The position numbers were made by a program, and so were the translations under genes. Positions 36,192 to 43,905 of a stretch of 64,000 bases of DNA are shown piece by piece (within the stretch, counting starts at the first letter, position 1; every line of letters begins with the position of its first letter). This stretch comes from Myxococcota bacterium (GTDB taxonomy: Bacteria > Myxococcota > XYA12-FULL-58-9 > JALHOP01): NCBI GenBank assembly GCA_022842935.1, contig JALHOP010000018.1, positions 1 to 64,000 of the forward strand, read 5' to 3'. Below the pieces are notes generated by a model. It did no database searches, was not told where the DNA came from, and worked only from the letters and a program-made list of their open reading frames with translations.

Positions 36192-37160
36192 ATGCGGTGG
36201 GTGTCGGCCATCCTTGTGGCCTTGTATGTGAATCTCTTGATCGCGCCGGACGTGCTCGCGGCCAAGGGGTCTGCTCCGAAGAAGACCTCCAAGTCGAAGA
36301 CTGCTGACAAATCGTTCCTCGAAGTCACCAGCTCGGTTGCGGGCGCGACGGTGCTCTTCGACGACCAGGTGCTGGGCGAGACGCCACTCAAGAGCAAGCC
36401 TGTGCAGGCCAAGAGCGGCACGGTTACGGTGCGCAAGCTGGGTTTTCTCGAGTTCAGACAGAGAGTGACCGTGAAGGCTGGCGAGACGGAGAGGGTTGTC
36501 GCCGACCTCTTGCCTTTCGCGGGTGTCATTCACGTGACCTCGAACGTTAGCAACGCGCAGGTCGCTGTCGACGGCAAGGTCGTCGGCAACGCGCCGCTCG
36601 ACTACGAGGTGAAGATCGGGACACGCCAGATCACGGTTGCCGTCGCAGGCTACCCGCCGTTTCAGCAGACGGTACGCGCAAACCCCGGGGAGACCTACGA
36701 CATGCGGGCGGCCTTTGGGAACAAGCCCGGACAGATCGCAGCGCTGCCCCTCGAGGTCGAGGGAGCGCCTCCCGCGTTCCAATCGAGCAAGAGTGACAAC
36801 CTCGCGCTGGTGCCCCTCGAAGCGCCGCCGCGCGAGCCGAGCTTCGAGCTTCCTCTCGAACCGGTGGCGCAACCGAATCTCGTGCCCTCATTGGTCCCCC
36901 CGGGCGGCATCGGCACTGGCGGCACCAATGAGCTTGCGCTCGAAGGTCTGACGACGGGCGATCCGATGGAGCCAGGCTTGGCGTCGTTGACCACCAACGC
37001 GCGCATGAGCCGCGCCAAGCCTTGGTACAAGGAGTGGTGGGCCATCGGCGGCGCGAGTGCGCTCGCCGTCGTCGGAGTGGTCGCAATCATCCTGGTCGCC
37101 AAGGGCGGTGGCGGTCCGGAAGAGATTCTCCCGGACGCCAACTGGCAGCCTCTAGATTAG
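36192..37160 (+). CDS. PEGA-domain protein
   Basis: A 322-residue protein with signal peptide (ILVALYVNLLIAPDVLA). Two tandem PEGA repeats at ~residues 40-110 and 112-180: LEVTSSVAGATVLFDDQVLG with ETPLKSKPV, and IHVTSNVSNAQVAVDGKVVG with NAPLDYEVKIG. A Pro/Leu-rich linker follows, then a C-terminal membrane helix (WAIGGASALAVVGVVAIILV) and a short Gly-rich tail. PEGA domains are thought to contact the cell wall or S-layer. Co-transcribed with the DUF3857 lipoprotein. Confidence 0.85.
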   Translation: MRWVSAILVALYVNLLIAPDVLAAKGSAPKKTSKSKTADKSFLEVTSSVAGATVLFDDQVLGETPLKSKPVQAKSGTVTVRKLGFLEFRQRVTVKAGETERVVADLLPFAGVIHVTSNVSNAQVAVDGKVVGNAPLDYEVKIGTRQITVAVAGYPPFQQTVRANPGETYDMRAAFGNKPGQIAALPLEVEGAPPAFQSSKSDNLALVPLEAPPREPSFELPLEPVAQPNLVPSLVPPGGIGTGGTNELALEGLTTGDPMEPGLASLTTNARMSRAKPWYKEWWAIGGASALAVVGVVAIILVAKGGGGPEEILPDANWQPLD

Positions 37161-37193
37161 CGCGCGACGTGCCGAGCTTACAAAAGGCTCGCC

Positions 37194-37222
37194 TTGACAC
37201 CGCGCGAGCCACTGGGTAGGCA
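37194..37222 (+). promoter_or_regulatory. Promoter of tRNA-Thr
   Basis: ttgaca (37194-37199), 17-bp spacer, taggca (37217-37222), 26 bp before the tRNA 5' end. The -35 is a perfect sigma-70 match. Confidence 0.6.
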
Positions 37223-37248
37223 GCGTTGCCCCCACGGGCATGAAGGAC

Positions 37249-37323
37249 GCCAAGATAGCTCAGGGGTAGAGCAGCTGATTCGTAATCAGCAGGTCGTGGG
37301 TTCAATTCCCATTCTTGGCTCCA
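37249..37323 (+). tRNA. tRNA-Thr (anticodon CGT)
   Basis: A 75-nt gene with encoded CCA. Acceptor GCCAAGA/TCTTGGC, D arm GCTC/GAGC, anticodon arm GCTGA-TTCGTAA-TCAGC (anticodon CGT), T arm GTGGG-TTCAATT-CCCAT (wobble closing) and discriminator T. Its last 18 nt start the att core of the 16.66-kb element, which leaves it intact. Confidence 0.95.
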
Positions 37324-37325
37324 TC
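37306..37325 (+). repeat. attL core at tRNA-Thr
   Basis: ttcccattcttggctccatc, identical to 53950-53969. It covers the T-arm 3' side, acceptor 3' strand and CCA of tRNA-Thr. Confidence 0.9.
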
Positions 37326-37437
37326 ACTTCTTCCAGCAGCATCCAAATTTGTCCGATGTCCCCTGTAAGATCTGGGAGATCGGCAAGCTGACGGTCCGAG
37401 AGAGTCCGGCGCGGTTCGGTGAAATCCGACCGCTCGT

Positions 37438-37485
37438 GACGGTATCGCGAACGGTATCGGCGTCCGGTGAGGAGGCGATACCGTC
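37438..37485 (+). promoter_or_regulatory. Integrase arm-type sites at left end
   Basis: acggtatcg occurs at 37439-37447 and 37451-37459 (12-bp period), and an inverted copy (cgataccgtc, 37476-37485) directly abuts the integrase ATG. The right end carries the same 12-bp-spaced pair. These are likely integrase arm sites; the inverted copy could let the integrase repress its own gene. Confidence 0.6.
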
Positions 37486-38757
37486 ATGCTGACTGAAACT
37501 CAGGTCAAAAACGCGAAGCCGGCTAGCAAGCCCTTCAAGCTCGCTGACGGACGCGGCCTGTATCTGTTCGTCACCCCCAGCGGGGCGAAGAGCTGGCGCC
37601 TGGACTACCGGTTCAACCTCAAGCGCAAGACTCTCGCGCTGGGCTTGCATCCTGAAGTCTCGCTCAAGCAAGCGCGCGACCGCCGGGAAGATGCTCGCAG
37701 GCAGCTCGCCAATGGCGTCGACCCCGGCGAGCTCCGGCAGCAGACGAAGACCACGCGCGAAGGGCTGAGCGTCCACAGCTTCGAAACCGTAGCGCGAGAG
37801 TGGATCGTGAAGTTCACGCCCTCATGGTCTGAGGCTCACGCTGAGCGGCTGAGAGTGCGCTTCGAGCAGAACGTGTTTCCGTGGATCGGGACGAAGCACG
37901 TCGGCGAAGTGACGGCCACTGATCTCCTCGCCATCGCTCGGCGCATCGAGAGCCGCGGCGCGAACGACACCGCACATCGTACCGTGCAGAACTGTGGCCA
38001 GGTGTTCCGGTACGCTATCGCGACAGGTCGAGCCGAGCGAAATCCGGCGAGCGACCTTCGGGGCGCGCTCACTCCGGTGCGTGTGAAGCATCACGCGTCG
38101 CTGACGGACCCGGTCGCGGTCGGGAACCTGCTCCGCGCCGTTGATGGCTACTCGGGCGGCTTCGTCACCCGATGCGCGCTCAAGCTTGCGCCGCTCGTGT
38201 TCGTGCGACCGGGCGAGCTTCGGCGCGCCGAGTGGTCCGAGTTCAATCTCGAGCGCGCGGAGTGGCGCATCCCTGGTCCGAAGATGAAGATGCGCGATCC
38301 GCATATCGTTCCGCTATCGCGGCAGGCGGTCGCCATCCTCGAGGAGATCAAGCCCCTCACCGGTGACGGTCGGTACGTGTTCCCCGGGGAGCGCACACGC
38401 GAGCGCCCGATGAGCGAGAACACAATCCTCGCCGCACTCCGCCGCATGGGCTTCACGAAGGCGGAGATGACGCCCCACGGGTTCCGCTCGATGGCCAGCA
38501 CGCTCCTCAATGAGCAGGGCTGGAACCGCGACGCCATCGAGCGTCAGCTCGCGCACCATGAGCGCAACGCGGTTCGGGCAGCCTACAACTACGCCGAGTT
38601 CCTGCCCGAGCGTCGCAAGATGATGCAGGCCTGGGCGGACCACCTCGACGAGCTCAAGGCAGGAGGCGAGGGCGTCGTATCTTTGGCGAAGGCTTCCGGG
38701 AAGGCTTTGGCGAAGGGTGGAAGCGTAGCGGGCGGAGCTGTCGGACCTCTTTCGTAA
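37486..38757 (+). CDS. int: P4-type tyrosine integrase
   Basis: A 423-residue site-specific recombinase. The N-terminal DUF4102 arm-binding domain (MLTETQVKNAKPASKPFKLA; LYLFVTPSGAKSWRLDYRF) is followed by the core-binding and catalytic domains. Catalytic residues: Arg in FVRPGELRRAEW, H-x-x-R in MTPHGFRSMASTLL, His in LAHHERN and Tyr in RAAYNYAEFLPERR. Length fits the family (~390-430). It lies 160 bp from attL at tRNA-Thr, reading away from it. The Ala/Gly-rich tail (~30 residues) is extra. Confidence 0.95.
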   Translation: MLTETQVKNAKPASKPFKLADGRGLYLFVTPSGAKSWRLDYRFNLKRKTLALGLHPEVSLKQARDRREDARRQLANGVDPGELRQQTKTTREGLSVHSFETVAREWIVKFTPSWSEAHAERLRVRFEQNVFPWIGTKHVGEVTATDLLAIARRIESRGANDTAHRTVQNCGQVFRYAIATGRAERNPASDLRGALTPVRVKHHASLTDPVAVGNLLRAVDGYSGGFVTRCALKLAPLVFVRPGELRRAEWSEFNLERAEWRIPGPKMKMRDPHIVPLSRQAVAILEEIKPLTGDGRYVFPGERTRERPMSENTILAALRRMGFTKAEMTPHGFRSMASTLLNEQGWNRDAIERQLAHHERNAVRAAYNYAEFLPERRKMMQAWADHLDELKAGGEGVVSLAKASGKALAKGGSVAGGAVGPLS

Positions 38758-38816
38758 GATGGAACAGATCGGGCGCGTCTGATCCACGCGCTCGCCGGCT
38801 CGAGGCCTGGCGGTAG

Positions 38817-38861
38817 TTCGCGCTCCCGCCTCCTCGGGTCGGCACCCTAAGGGAGCGCGAA
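38817..38861 (+). promoter_or_regulatory. 11-bp inverted repeat abutting start codon
   Basis: ttcgcgctccc (38817-38827) pairs perfectly with gggagcgcgaa (38851-38861), loop 23 nt. The right arm ends at the base before the ATG at 38862 and includes the only SD-like purines (aaggga). It could be an operator or an RNA hairpin that hides the start. Confidence 0.5.
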
Positions 38862-39686
38862 ATGGCAACGAAGCGGCGCAGCCGTCGCCGAGTCTTGTCG
38901 GCAAAGCCGACCAGGTCGCGGCTCTGTTGGAGGGCGATAGCGGACCCGGCCCACGTGTGCGAACCGCTTTGCAAGAGGCAGGGTTGCTGGAGAGCGAACC
39001 TCGACGCGGCTCATACGTGCGAACCTTTCTGGGCTGACGCGGACGAGTATCCGTGCCCACCTCGTGCGGCGCTCGCGATTATCGAGCGAGATCGAGGTCG
39101 CGCGTTGACGAAGGAAGAGTACAAAAAGGCGTGCGTACTGGAGAGCAGGATCTCCAGCAGGTTGGCGGTTCTCCGCGAACAGCTTTCGCACGAGCCTGCC
39201 ACCAAGATTGAGAAGGTTGAGGACTGGCTGTCCGTTATCGAGAACAGGCGCAAGCGACTACTGAGCAGCCTGGCCGAGTTTGCCGATGAGATGGAACTTA
39301 TCGTGCGCGCCGGACGCGATAGCATCGATGGACCAGCGGTGCCCGCGAAGAACATGCCGGCGCTGCTATGCTCGTACATTCGCGGCCTTGAGGAAACGGT
39401 GCATGAGCTATTCGAGGACGAGCGATGGGCGGACCAGAGGCAGCTTGCCAAGAGCCGCGAGGCGGGCAGGCCGCCTGATGACGAGACGCTGATGCTTGCG
39501 GAAGCCGTTCCCTTCGCCCAGGCCGGTCTTGCGCTCGATGAGGCAGCGGCTCGGCGGTTTTGTGTGGAGTGCGCGTACCCAGGCCGCACCAAAGAGTTTC
39601 GCAAAGCGCGCACGGGGAACCTAAAGAGTCTTCTCGAGCGGACTGCGAATGGCACAGCGCGCGGAGGCACGCCGCTGCGGCAGTAG
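38862..39686 (+). CDS. Hypothetical Cys-containing helical protein
   Basis: A 274-residue protein. The N-terminus is basic (MATKRRSRRRVLSAKPTRSR) with two C-x(9)-C-type units (HVCEPLCKRQGCWRANL; HTCEPFWADADEYPCP) that might bind zinc. From residue ~80 it is helical, with coiled-coil propensity (LESRISSRLAVLREQLSHEP; IENRRKRLLSSLAEFADEME). A final Cys pair is in RRFCVECAYPGRTKEFR. First gene after the integrase; preceded by the inverted repeat at 38817-38861. Family unknown. Confidence 0.65.
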   Translation: MATKRRSRRRVLSAKPTRSRLCWRAIADPAHVCEPLCKRQGCWRANLDAAHTCEPFWADADEYPCPPRAALAIIERDRGRALTKEEYKKACVLESRISSRLAVLREQLSHEPATKIEKVEDWLSVIENRRKRLLSSLAEFADEMELIVRAGRDSIDGPAVPAKNMPALLCSYIRGLEETVHELFEDERWADQRQLAKSREAGRPPDDETLMLAEAVPFAQAGLALDEAAARRFCVECAYPGRTKEFRKARTGNLKSLLERTANGTARGGTPLRQ

Positions 39687-39782
39687 GGAAACCTCCCCCT
39701 TTTGCGCCTCGACCGAACAAAGTGAGTTCGCCCAAAGTCTCCTCAACGCCAAGCCCAAGGGCTAGGCCGAGGAGCAACCCCG

Positions 39783-39989
39783 GTGAACGAACTACAACGA
39801 CGAAGAGAGGAACGAGGGTGGAGCAAAGCTGAGCTTGCTCGGCGGGCTCGCCTACACCCATCGGACGTCGGCCGCATCGAGTCTGGTCGCATCGTTCCAT
39901 ACGACGGCCAACTCAAGAAGATTGCCCGTGCCCTGAGCGTACCGTCCGCGGAAGCCGCGACGCTGCTCGAAGCGGTTGCAGGCCGATGA
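39783..39989 (+). CDS. XRE-family HTH regulator
   Basis: A 68-residue Cro/CI-like DNA-binding protein with GTG start: MNELQRRREERGWSKAELAR, then RARLHPSDVGRIESGRIVPY (recognition helix region) and LKKIARALSVPSAEAATLL. This is a minimal single-domain HTH_3. It likely controls the replication operon of the element. Its stop overlaps the start of the AlpA-like gene (ATGA). Confidence 0.88.
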   Translation: MNELQRRREERGWSKAELARRARLHPSDVGRIESGRIVPYDGQLKKIARALSVPSAEAATLLEAVAGR

Positions 39990-40219
39990 CAGCCATCCCG
40001 GTTCCAGAGCCGGCGCCCGCACTCCCTCCGGCCGGCTTCCTCCGACTGTCCCAGGTCCGCGAACTCGTCCCGGTCTCAAAGTCGACGATCTACGCCTGGA
40101 TCAGTGAGGGCTCATTCCCGAAGCCCGTCAGCCTGTCGCCGCGCACGGTCGCGTGGATCGCGAGCGAGGTCCACGAGTGGTGCGCCAGGCGCGCTGCGCA
40201 AGCTCGAGGTGGCGCATGA
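39986..40219 (+). CDS. AlpA-family regulator/excisionase
   Basis: A 77-residue protein. FLRLSQVRELVPVSKSTIYA-WISEGSFPKPV is the AlpA/MerR-like winged helix (the conserved K-P-V-x-L-x-x-R-x-x-x-W end is present as PKPVSLSPRTVAW). AlpA proteins activate integrase or act as excisionases in P4-like satellites. Overlaps both neighbours by 4 bp. Confidence 0.9.
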   Translation: MTAIPVPEPAPALPPAGFLRLSQVRELVPVSKSTIYAWISEGSFPKPVSLSPRTVAWIASEVHEWCARRAAQARGGA

Positions 40220-40977
40220 GCGCTACCGCGGACACCCACCACCGCAGTCGTTTCATCAGCATCCATTGCCCGAACCATGAAGACCGCAACCCGTCGGCTT
40301 GGCGGAACCTCGACACCGGCGCCGAGGGTTGCCGCAAGCCTTCGTGCGGCTATCGATTGCCCGGCGACCCCGGGCCTGTAGCTCGCGCGACCCTCGCGAA
40401 AGTTCCCGATAGTGTCGCGAATCCTCGCGAGTGTCTCGACGAGATCACCATCGCCGAGGTCACCACCCCGTGCGACCAAAACACCCTCGTCGAGCTGATG
40501 CTCGCGCAGCGTGGTATCGACACTGGCACGGCGTTCGAGCTCGGCCTCCGCGCTCGTCGCATCCGCGGCGAGGACTGGCTCGTTTTCGTGTACCGCGACT
40601 CCCTCGGCCGTCCGCTCTACCTGAAGCACCGAAAGGCCGACGGCTCGAAGCGCTCGATGTTCCGCTATCCGAGCCGCGTGGAGAGCGCTCTGTTCAATCT
40701 CCCCGAGCTGGCTGCGCTCGCAGACAATGACGAGCCGATGGTCGTCGAGGGTGAGTGCGACGTGGCGGCGCTGTACCAGGTGAACGTTCGCGGCGTGGTC
40801 AGCGTCCCCGATGGTGCGGGGTCGCGGATCACCGATGCGCTTCTCGCGCCACTGTTTCGCTTCCCTCGCATCCTCATCGGAACCGACTGCGACGAGGACG
40901 GTGAACGCCTCGCCTGCGCACTTGTGGCTCGCCTGCCGCACGCGCAGTGCCGCCGGGTGAACTGGAGGTCCGCTTGA
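40216..40977 (+). CDS. Toprim-domain DNA primase-like protein
   Basis: A 253-residue protein. N-terminal zinc-finger-like CPNHEDRNPSAW followed by GCRKPSCGY (CHC2-type). The Toprim core has the conserved Glu in EPMVVEGECDVAALYQVNVR and the D-x-D in LIGTDCDEDGERLACALVA. Such short Toprim proteins supply primase activity for satellite or plasmid replication with a partner helicase. Start at 40216 forms ATGA with the AlpA stop. It overlaps the RepA-like ATPase gene downstream. Confidence 0.85.
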   Translation: MSATADTHHRSRFISIHCPNHEDRNPSAWRNLDTGAEGCRKPSCGYRLPGDPGPVARATLAKVPDSVANPRECLDEITIAEVTTPCDQNTLVELMLAQRGIDTGTAFELGLRARRIRGEDWLVFVYRDSLGRPLYLKHRKADGSKRSMFRYPSRVESALFNLPELAALADNDEPMVVEGECDVAALYQVNVRGVVSVPDGAGSRITDALLAPLFRFPRILIGTDCDEDGERLACALVARLPHAQCRRVNWRSA

Positions 40978-42239
40978 GCGCACCGACCGCCAAGGCAAGC
41001 AAGGATGCGGGCGACATCGTGAAGCGTCTCGCCACACAGCCAGCGGAGGCACGCCGCGCGATCACGCACCTCGTCGAACTCGCTGAGCCGATTGCTGCGG
41101 CATCGCCGAAGGCGCCTTTCGCGATCAAGGTTTTCACTGGAACGCCCGCGCCAGCACGGTGGGTCTTTCCGGGGCTTATCGAGCAAGGCACGTGCGCCGC
41201 ACTGGTTGCCGAGCCGAAGGCCTGCAAGACGTGGTTCGTCTACGATCTCGGCATCGCGCTAGCGACGGGGCAAGCGTTCCTCGGCTGCGCGCCAGCAGTG
41301 CGTGGCCCGACGCTGTTTGTCTCGCCTGAAGGCTCCGACCGCTCGCGACACGCGCGCATCGTCGGCCTTTGTTGGGGCAGGGGGGTCGAGCCCGCGGACG
41401 TCCTGCCGTCGATGTTCTTCCTGGACGAGCGTCTGGACCTGGCGATTGCCGACCACGCCGAGCGCCTCGGCGCGACCATCGACGCGACCGGCGCCTTGCT
41501 CGTGGTGGTGGACCCGCTCGCGAACGCGGCGACGGGCATCGATGAGAACAGCGCCGGCGACGTGATGCGGGTCCTCGGGCCCCTGCGGGATGTCATCGCG
41601 GCGCGGCCGCACTGCGCGTTGATCCTGGTCCACCACACGCACAAGGGTGCGAAGGATGGCTCTCGGAGTCTGAGCATCCGCGGCTCGAGCGCCATCAACG
41701 GATGGCAGGACACGCTGATCACGATCCGCCGAGCCGACGATGACTCCGCCGGCCCGCGGCGCGTGGACATCGCCCACCGCGATGCCGCAGCACCCGAGCC
41801 GGTTGGCTTCGAGCTCCACCACGGACCGTCGGACATTGGTCCCGAAATCGAATGGTTTCGACTCAGCCGCTGTGAGGTTCCGTCAATCGGAACGACGCGG
41901 AACGCGAAACCCAGGGATGAGAAGAGCATTCTCGATGCGGTTGCCGAGGTGCTCAGCGACGAGCCGCAAGCCCAGGCGACCATCAGCCGGCGCGTGGGCA
42001 AGGGGAACGCGAAGGTCGGCGAGGCTCTGAAAGAACTCGAGCTGGTCGGTCGCGCGTTCCACGAGAAGCGCGGTTGGCGTTCGGCGCTCGTTCCCACCGA
42101 GCCGGAACGACCGGAACGACAGAACTCCGCCCAATCATCCCCGAATCGTTCCGGCGTTCTCCCCCCTTTAGGGGGAACGCAGAACGGAACGATGGGGACC
42201 GGAACGCTCGAAACCACCCCCGAGGAGAGGAACCAGTGA
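40974..42239 (+). CDS. RepA-like AAA/RecA-fold ATPase
   Basis: A 421-residue protein in the AAA_25/RepA class of hexameric replicative helicases. Walker A is noncanonical: EPKACKTWF instead of E-x-K-x-G-K-T/S; Walker B is ALLVVVDPLA (~residue 185). HCALILVHHTHKGAKDGSRS is the sensor region. The C-terminal part holds a winged-helix-like segment (ILDAVAEVLSDEPQAQATIS) and a Pro/Ser-rich tail. I prefer TTG at 40974, giving a TTGA overlap with the primase stop, over the ATG 9 codons upstream. Pairs with the primase for replication. Confidence 0.82.
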   Translation: MSAPTAKASKDAGDIVKRLATQPAEARRAITHLVELAEPIAAASPKAPFAIKVFTGTPAPARWVFPGLIEQGTCAALVAEPKACKTWFVYDLGIALATGQAFLGCAPAVRGPTLFVSPEGSDRSRHARIVGLCWGRGVEPADVLPSMFFLDERLDLAIADHAERLGATIDATGALLVVVDPLANAATGIDENSAGDVMRVLGPLRDVIAARPHCALILVHHTHKGAKDGSRSLSIRGSSAINGWQDTLITIRRADDDSAGPRRVDIAHRDAAAPEPVGFELHHGPSDIGPEIEWFRLSRCEVPSIGTTRNAKPRDEKSILDAVAEVLSDEPQAQATISRRVGKGNAKVGEALKELELVGRAFHEKRGWRSALVPTEPERPERQNSAQSSPNRSGVLPPLGGTQNGTMGTGTLETTPEERNQ

Positions 42240-42580
42240 GCTTGTCTCAGCTTCAAACCGTCGGCGTCCGGCCTCATCGCCAGGACCCCAAGTCGGAGCC
42301 GCGGAGTCGCTACGTCATCGGTCTCGTCACCCAGCCGCTCAATAAGGTCGGCCTCCGCGTTGTTGCCCATGGCGCGCAACGCCCCGACGACCCGGTCACC
42401 TGGATCATGCACTTCATCACAGACGCCGACACGCAGCTCGCAACGTTCCTCCGCAGGAAGCGGAGCGAGGGCGTCATTGCCAAGGACGCCGTCGGCGAGG
42501 TGCATCGCTTCGAGACCTACGCCGAAGCCGTCGAGGCCCTGTGCCCATGGACGCGCGCACGTCGAGGCGGCGGGCAGTGA
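42236..42580 (+). CDS. Small hypothetical protein of replication operon
   Basis: A 114-residue protein with GTG start overlapping the ATPase stop (GTGA). Sequence is mixed alpha/beta (RYVIGLVTQPLNKVGLRVVA; RRKRSEGVIAKDAVGEVHRF). No family recognised. Translationally coupled on both sides. Confidence 0.65.
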   Translation: MSLSQLQTVGVRPHRQDPKSEPRSRYVIGLVTQPLNKVGLRVVAHGAQRPDDPVTWIMHFITDADTQLATFLRRKRSEGVIAKDAVGEVHRFETYAEAVEALCPWTRARRGGGQ

Positions 42581-42921
42581 ACACCGAGCAGCACACCACC
42601 CCAGCAGCGCAGGAGCAGACCATCAAAGCCTCGAGCTACACCGTCGTCGTTGCACCTAACGCCATGGCTGTCGGCGGCAAGCGGACCAGGCACATCCCGC
42701 AGCGCACCCCTGGTCGAGACCTCGTGCTCGTGATCGCGGACCATGGGTCCGAGGAAAACCAGCACCTCGAACGCATGGCTGTCGGTCGACTTCGCCGAGC
42801 GGGGCTCCTCGCCTGGCACGCGAGCGCCACGACACGCGTCACATTGCCCGACTCACCGGACTGGGAGGCGATGCTCGAGGCGGTCATCGAGAAGCACTCA
42901 CTCTCGAAAGGGCTGCGGTGA
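42577..42921 (+). CDS. Small hypothetical protein
   Basis: A 114-residue protein with GTG start (MNTEQHTTPAAQEQTIKASS) overlapping the previous stop. Residues ~20-70 are beta-like (YTVVVAPNAMAVGGKRTRHI), the end helical (EAMLEAVIEKHSLSKGL). No family recognised. Overlaps the next gene by 4 bp. Confidence 0.6.
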   Translation: MNTEQHTTPAAQEQTIKASSYTVVVAPNAMAVGGKRTRHIPQRTPGRDLVLVIADHGSEENQHLERMAVGRLRRAGLLAWHASATTRVTLPDSPDWEAMLEAVIEKHSLSKGLR

Positions 42922-43481
42922 TGGCGACGACACCGCAAGCAACCCACCCAGAACGCACGGAGAACGACGCGGCGACGTCGGGCCGACACGCGGAGACCCC
43001 GAGAGCGCGAACGCAACAGAGCGCGTCGGTGCGCAAAGGGCGGGGCGTCCGCGATGGCGGGGAGGGTGATTTTTTTCCGAGGGGGGGCACCTCGCGAGGC
43101 GCTGGGGTGCCCTCCCGCGAATGGCGTGGCGGATCGGATTTTGCCCCTCGCCTCCGCGGTCGGGGAAAGAAGGTCCGTTTTCCCGTTCCGGATTTGCTTG
43201 AGCGTCACGCCGCGCTCACTGCGCGCTACCAGGCCGACTCGCCGTTCGCTGACGGGCTGTTGAAGGAGATTCTGGCAAGCGGGCTGGCGACCCTGGTCCT
43301 TCTGTTCAACGTCCTTCGGTGTAAGAAGGCCGCGGGCGTGCTCAAGGCGGACGAGCGCCGCGCAGCGCCAGGCATCATCGCCGAGCTCTGGCGTCACGCC
43401 GAAGCTCTAGAGGTCCACGACCCTCGCGAATCACCGTCGGACGAGCACCTGCCGCGCGCTCGCGGCCGGAGGCGGCGATGA
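42918..43481 (+). CDS. Hypothetical protein, paralog of next gene
   Basis: A 187-residue protein with GTG start. The first ~85 residues are low-complexity and contain runs of seven T and seven G (43070-43087). The C-terminal ~100 residues are helical (LLERHAALTARYQADSPFAD; GLLKEILASGLATLVLLFNV) and align by eye with 43478-43774 (shared A-x-x-A-R-x-x-x-x-S-P-x-A-D-G). Overlaps neighbours by 4 bp each. Function unknown. Confidence 0.6.
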   Translation: MMATTPQATHPERTENDAATSGRHAETPRARTQQSASVRKGRGVRDGGEGDFFPRGGTSRGAGVPSREWRGGSDFAPRLRGRGKKVRFPVPDLLERHAALTARYQADSPFADGLLKEILASGLATLVLLFNVLRCKKAAGVLKADERRAAPGIIAELWRHAEALEVHDPRESPSDEHLPRARGRRRR

Positions 43482-43774
43482 TCCGCAGCGCCAAGGAAGC
43501 CCTCGAGATCCTGAAGCGCGAGGATGCGTTCGCTGCGCGCTGTCGCAACGAGTCTCCAGGTGCGGACGGCATCGCGAAAGACATCTTCGCGTCGCTTCTG
43601 GCCGGCGAGTTCACCCGCCTCCAGCTACTTCGCGAGGACATTGCCGAGGGGACAAGCACTGCCGAGGGCGCCCGGTTTGTCCTGCAAGCCGCGGCCAACG
43701 TCCGGCGCTCAGCGGCATCCCTCAGGCTCACGCTGTCCAAGAGGCCCATCACGGACGAGGAGCTCCTCGGATGA
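43478..43774 (+). CDS. Hypothetical protein, paralog of previous gene
   Basis: A 98-residue helical protein (MIRSAKEALEILKREDAFAA; GIAKDIFASLLAGEFTRLQL). It is a shorter relative of the C-terminal half of 42918-43481. ATGA overlaps at both ends. Function unknown. Confidence 0.65.
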   Translation: MIRSAKEALEILKREDAFAARCRNESPGADGIAKDIFASLLAGEFTRLQLLREDIAEGTSTAEGARFVLQAAANVRRSAASLRLTLSKRPITDEELLG

Positions 43775-43905
43775 AGTCGCGCCCTCACCGCCGATGGCCG
43801 CGCCTCGTGCGCCAGCTCGTGATCGGCCTCGCATTGATTCGAAGCGCTATCGGCATCGGCCGGGGCGCGTCGGTGGAAGCACAACCAACAAGGAGAAAGT
43901 CATGA
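43771..43905 (+). CDS. 44-residue coupled small protein
   Basis: Start overlaps the previous stop (ATGA) and its own stop overlaps the next start (ATGA). Sequence is basic with a short hydrophobic stretch (MKSRPHRRWPRLVRQLVIGL). It may be a real microprotein or a coupling frame carrying ribosomes to 43902; the SD-like aaggaga of the next gene lies inside it. Confidence 0.4.
   Translation: MKSRPHRRWPRLVRQLVIGLALIRSAIGIGRGASVEAQPTRRKS

Noticed and set aside
41240-42505. 421-codon minus-strand frame
   Set aside because: Antisense shadow of the RepA-like ATPase; Ser/Arg/Ala-rich without domains.
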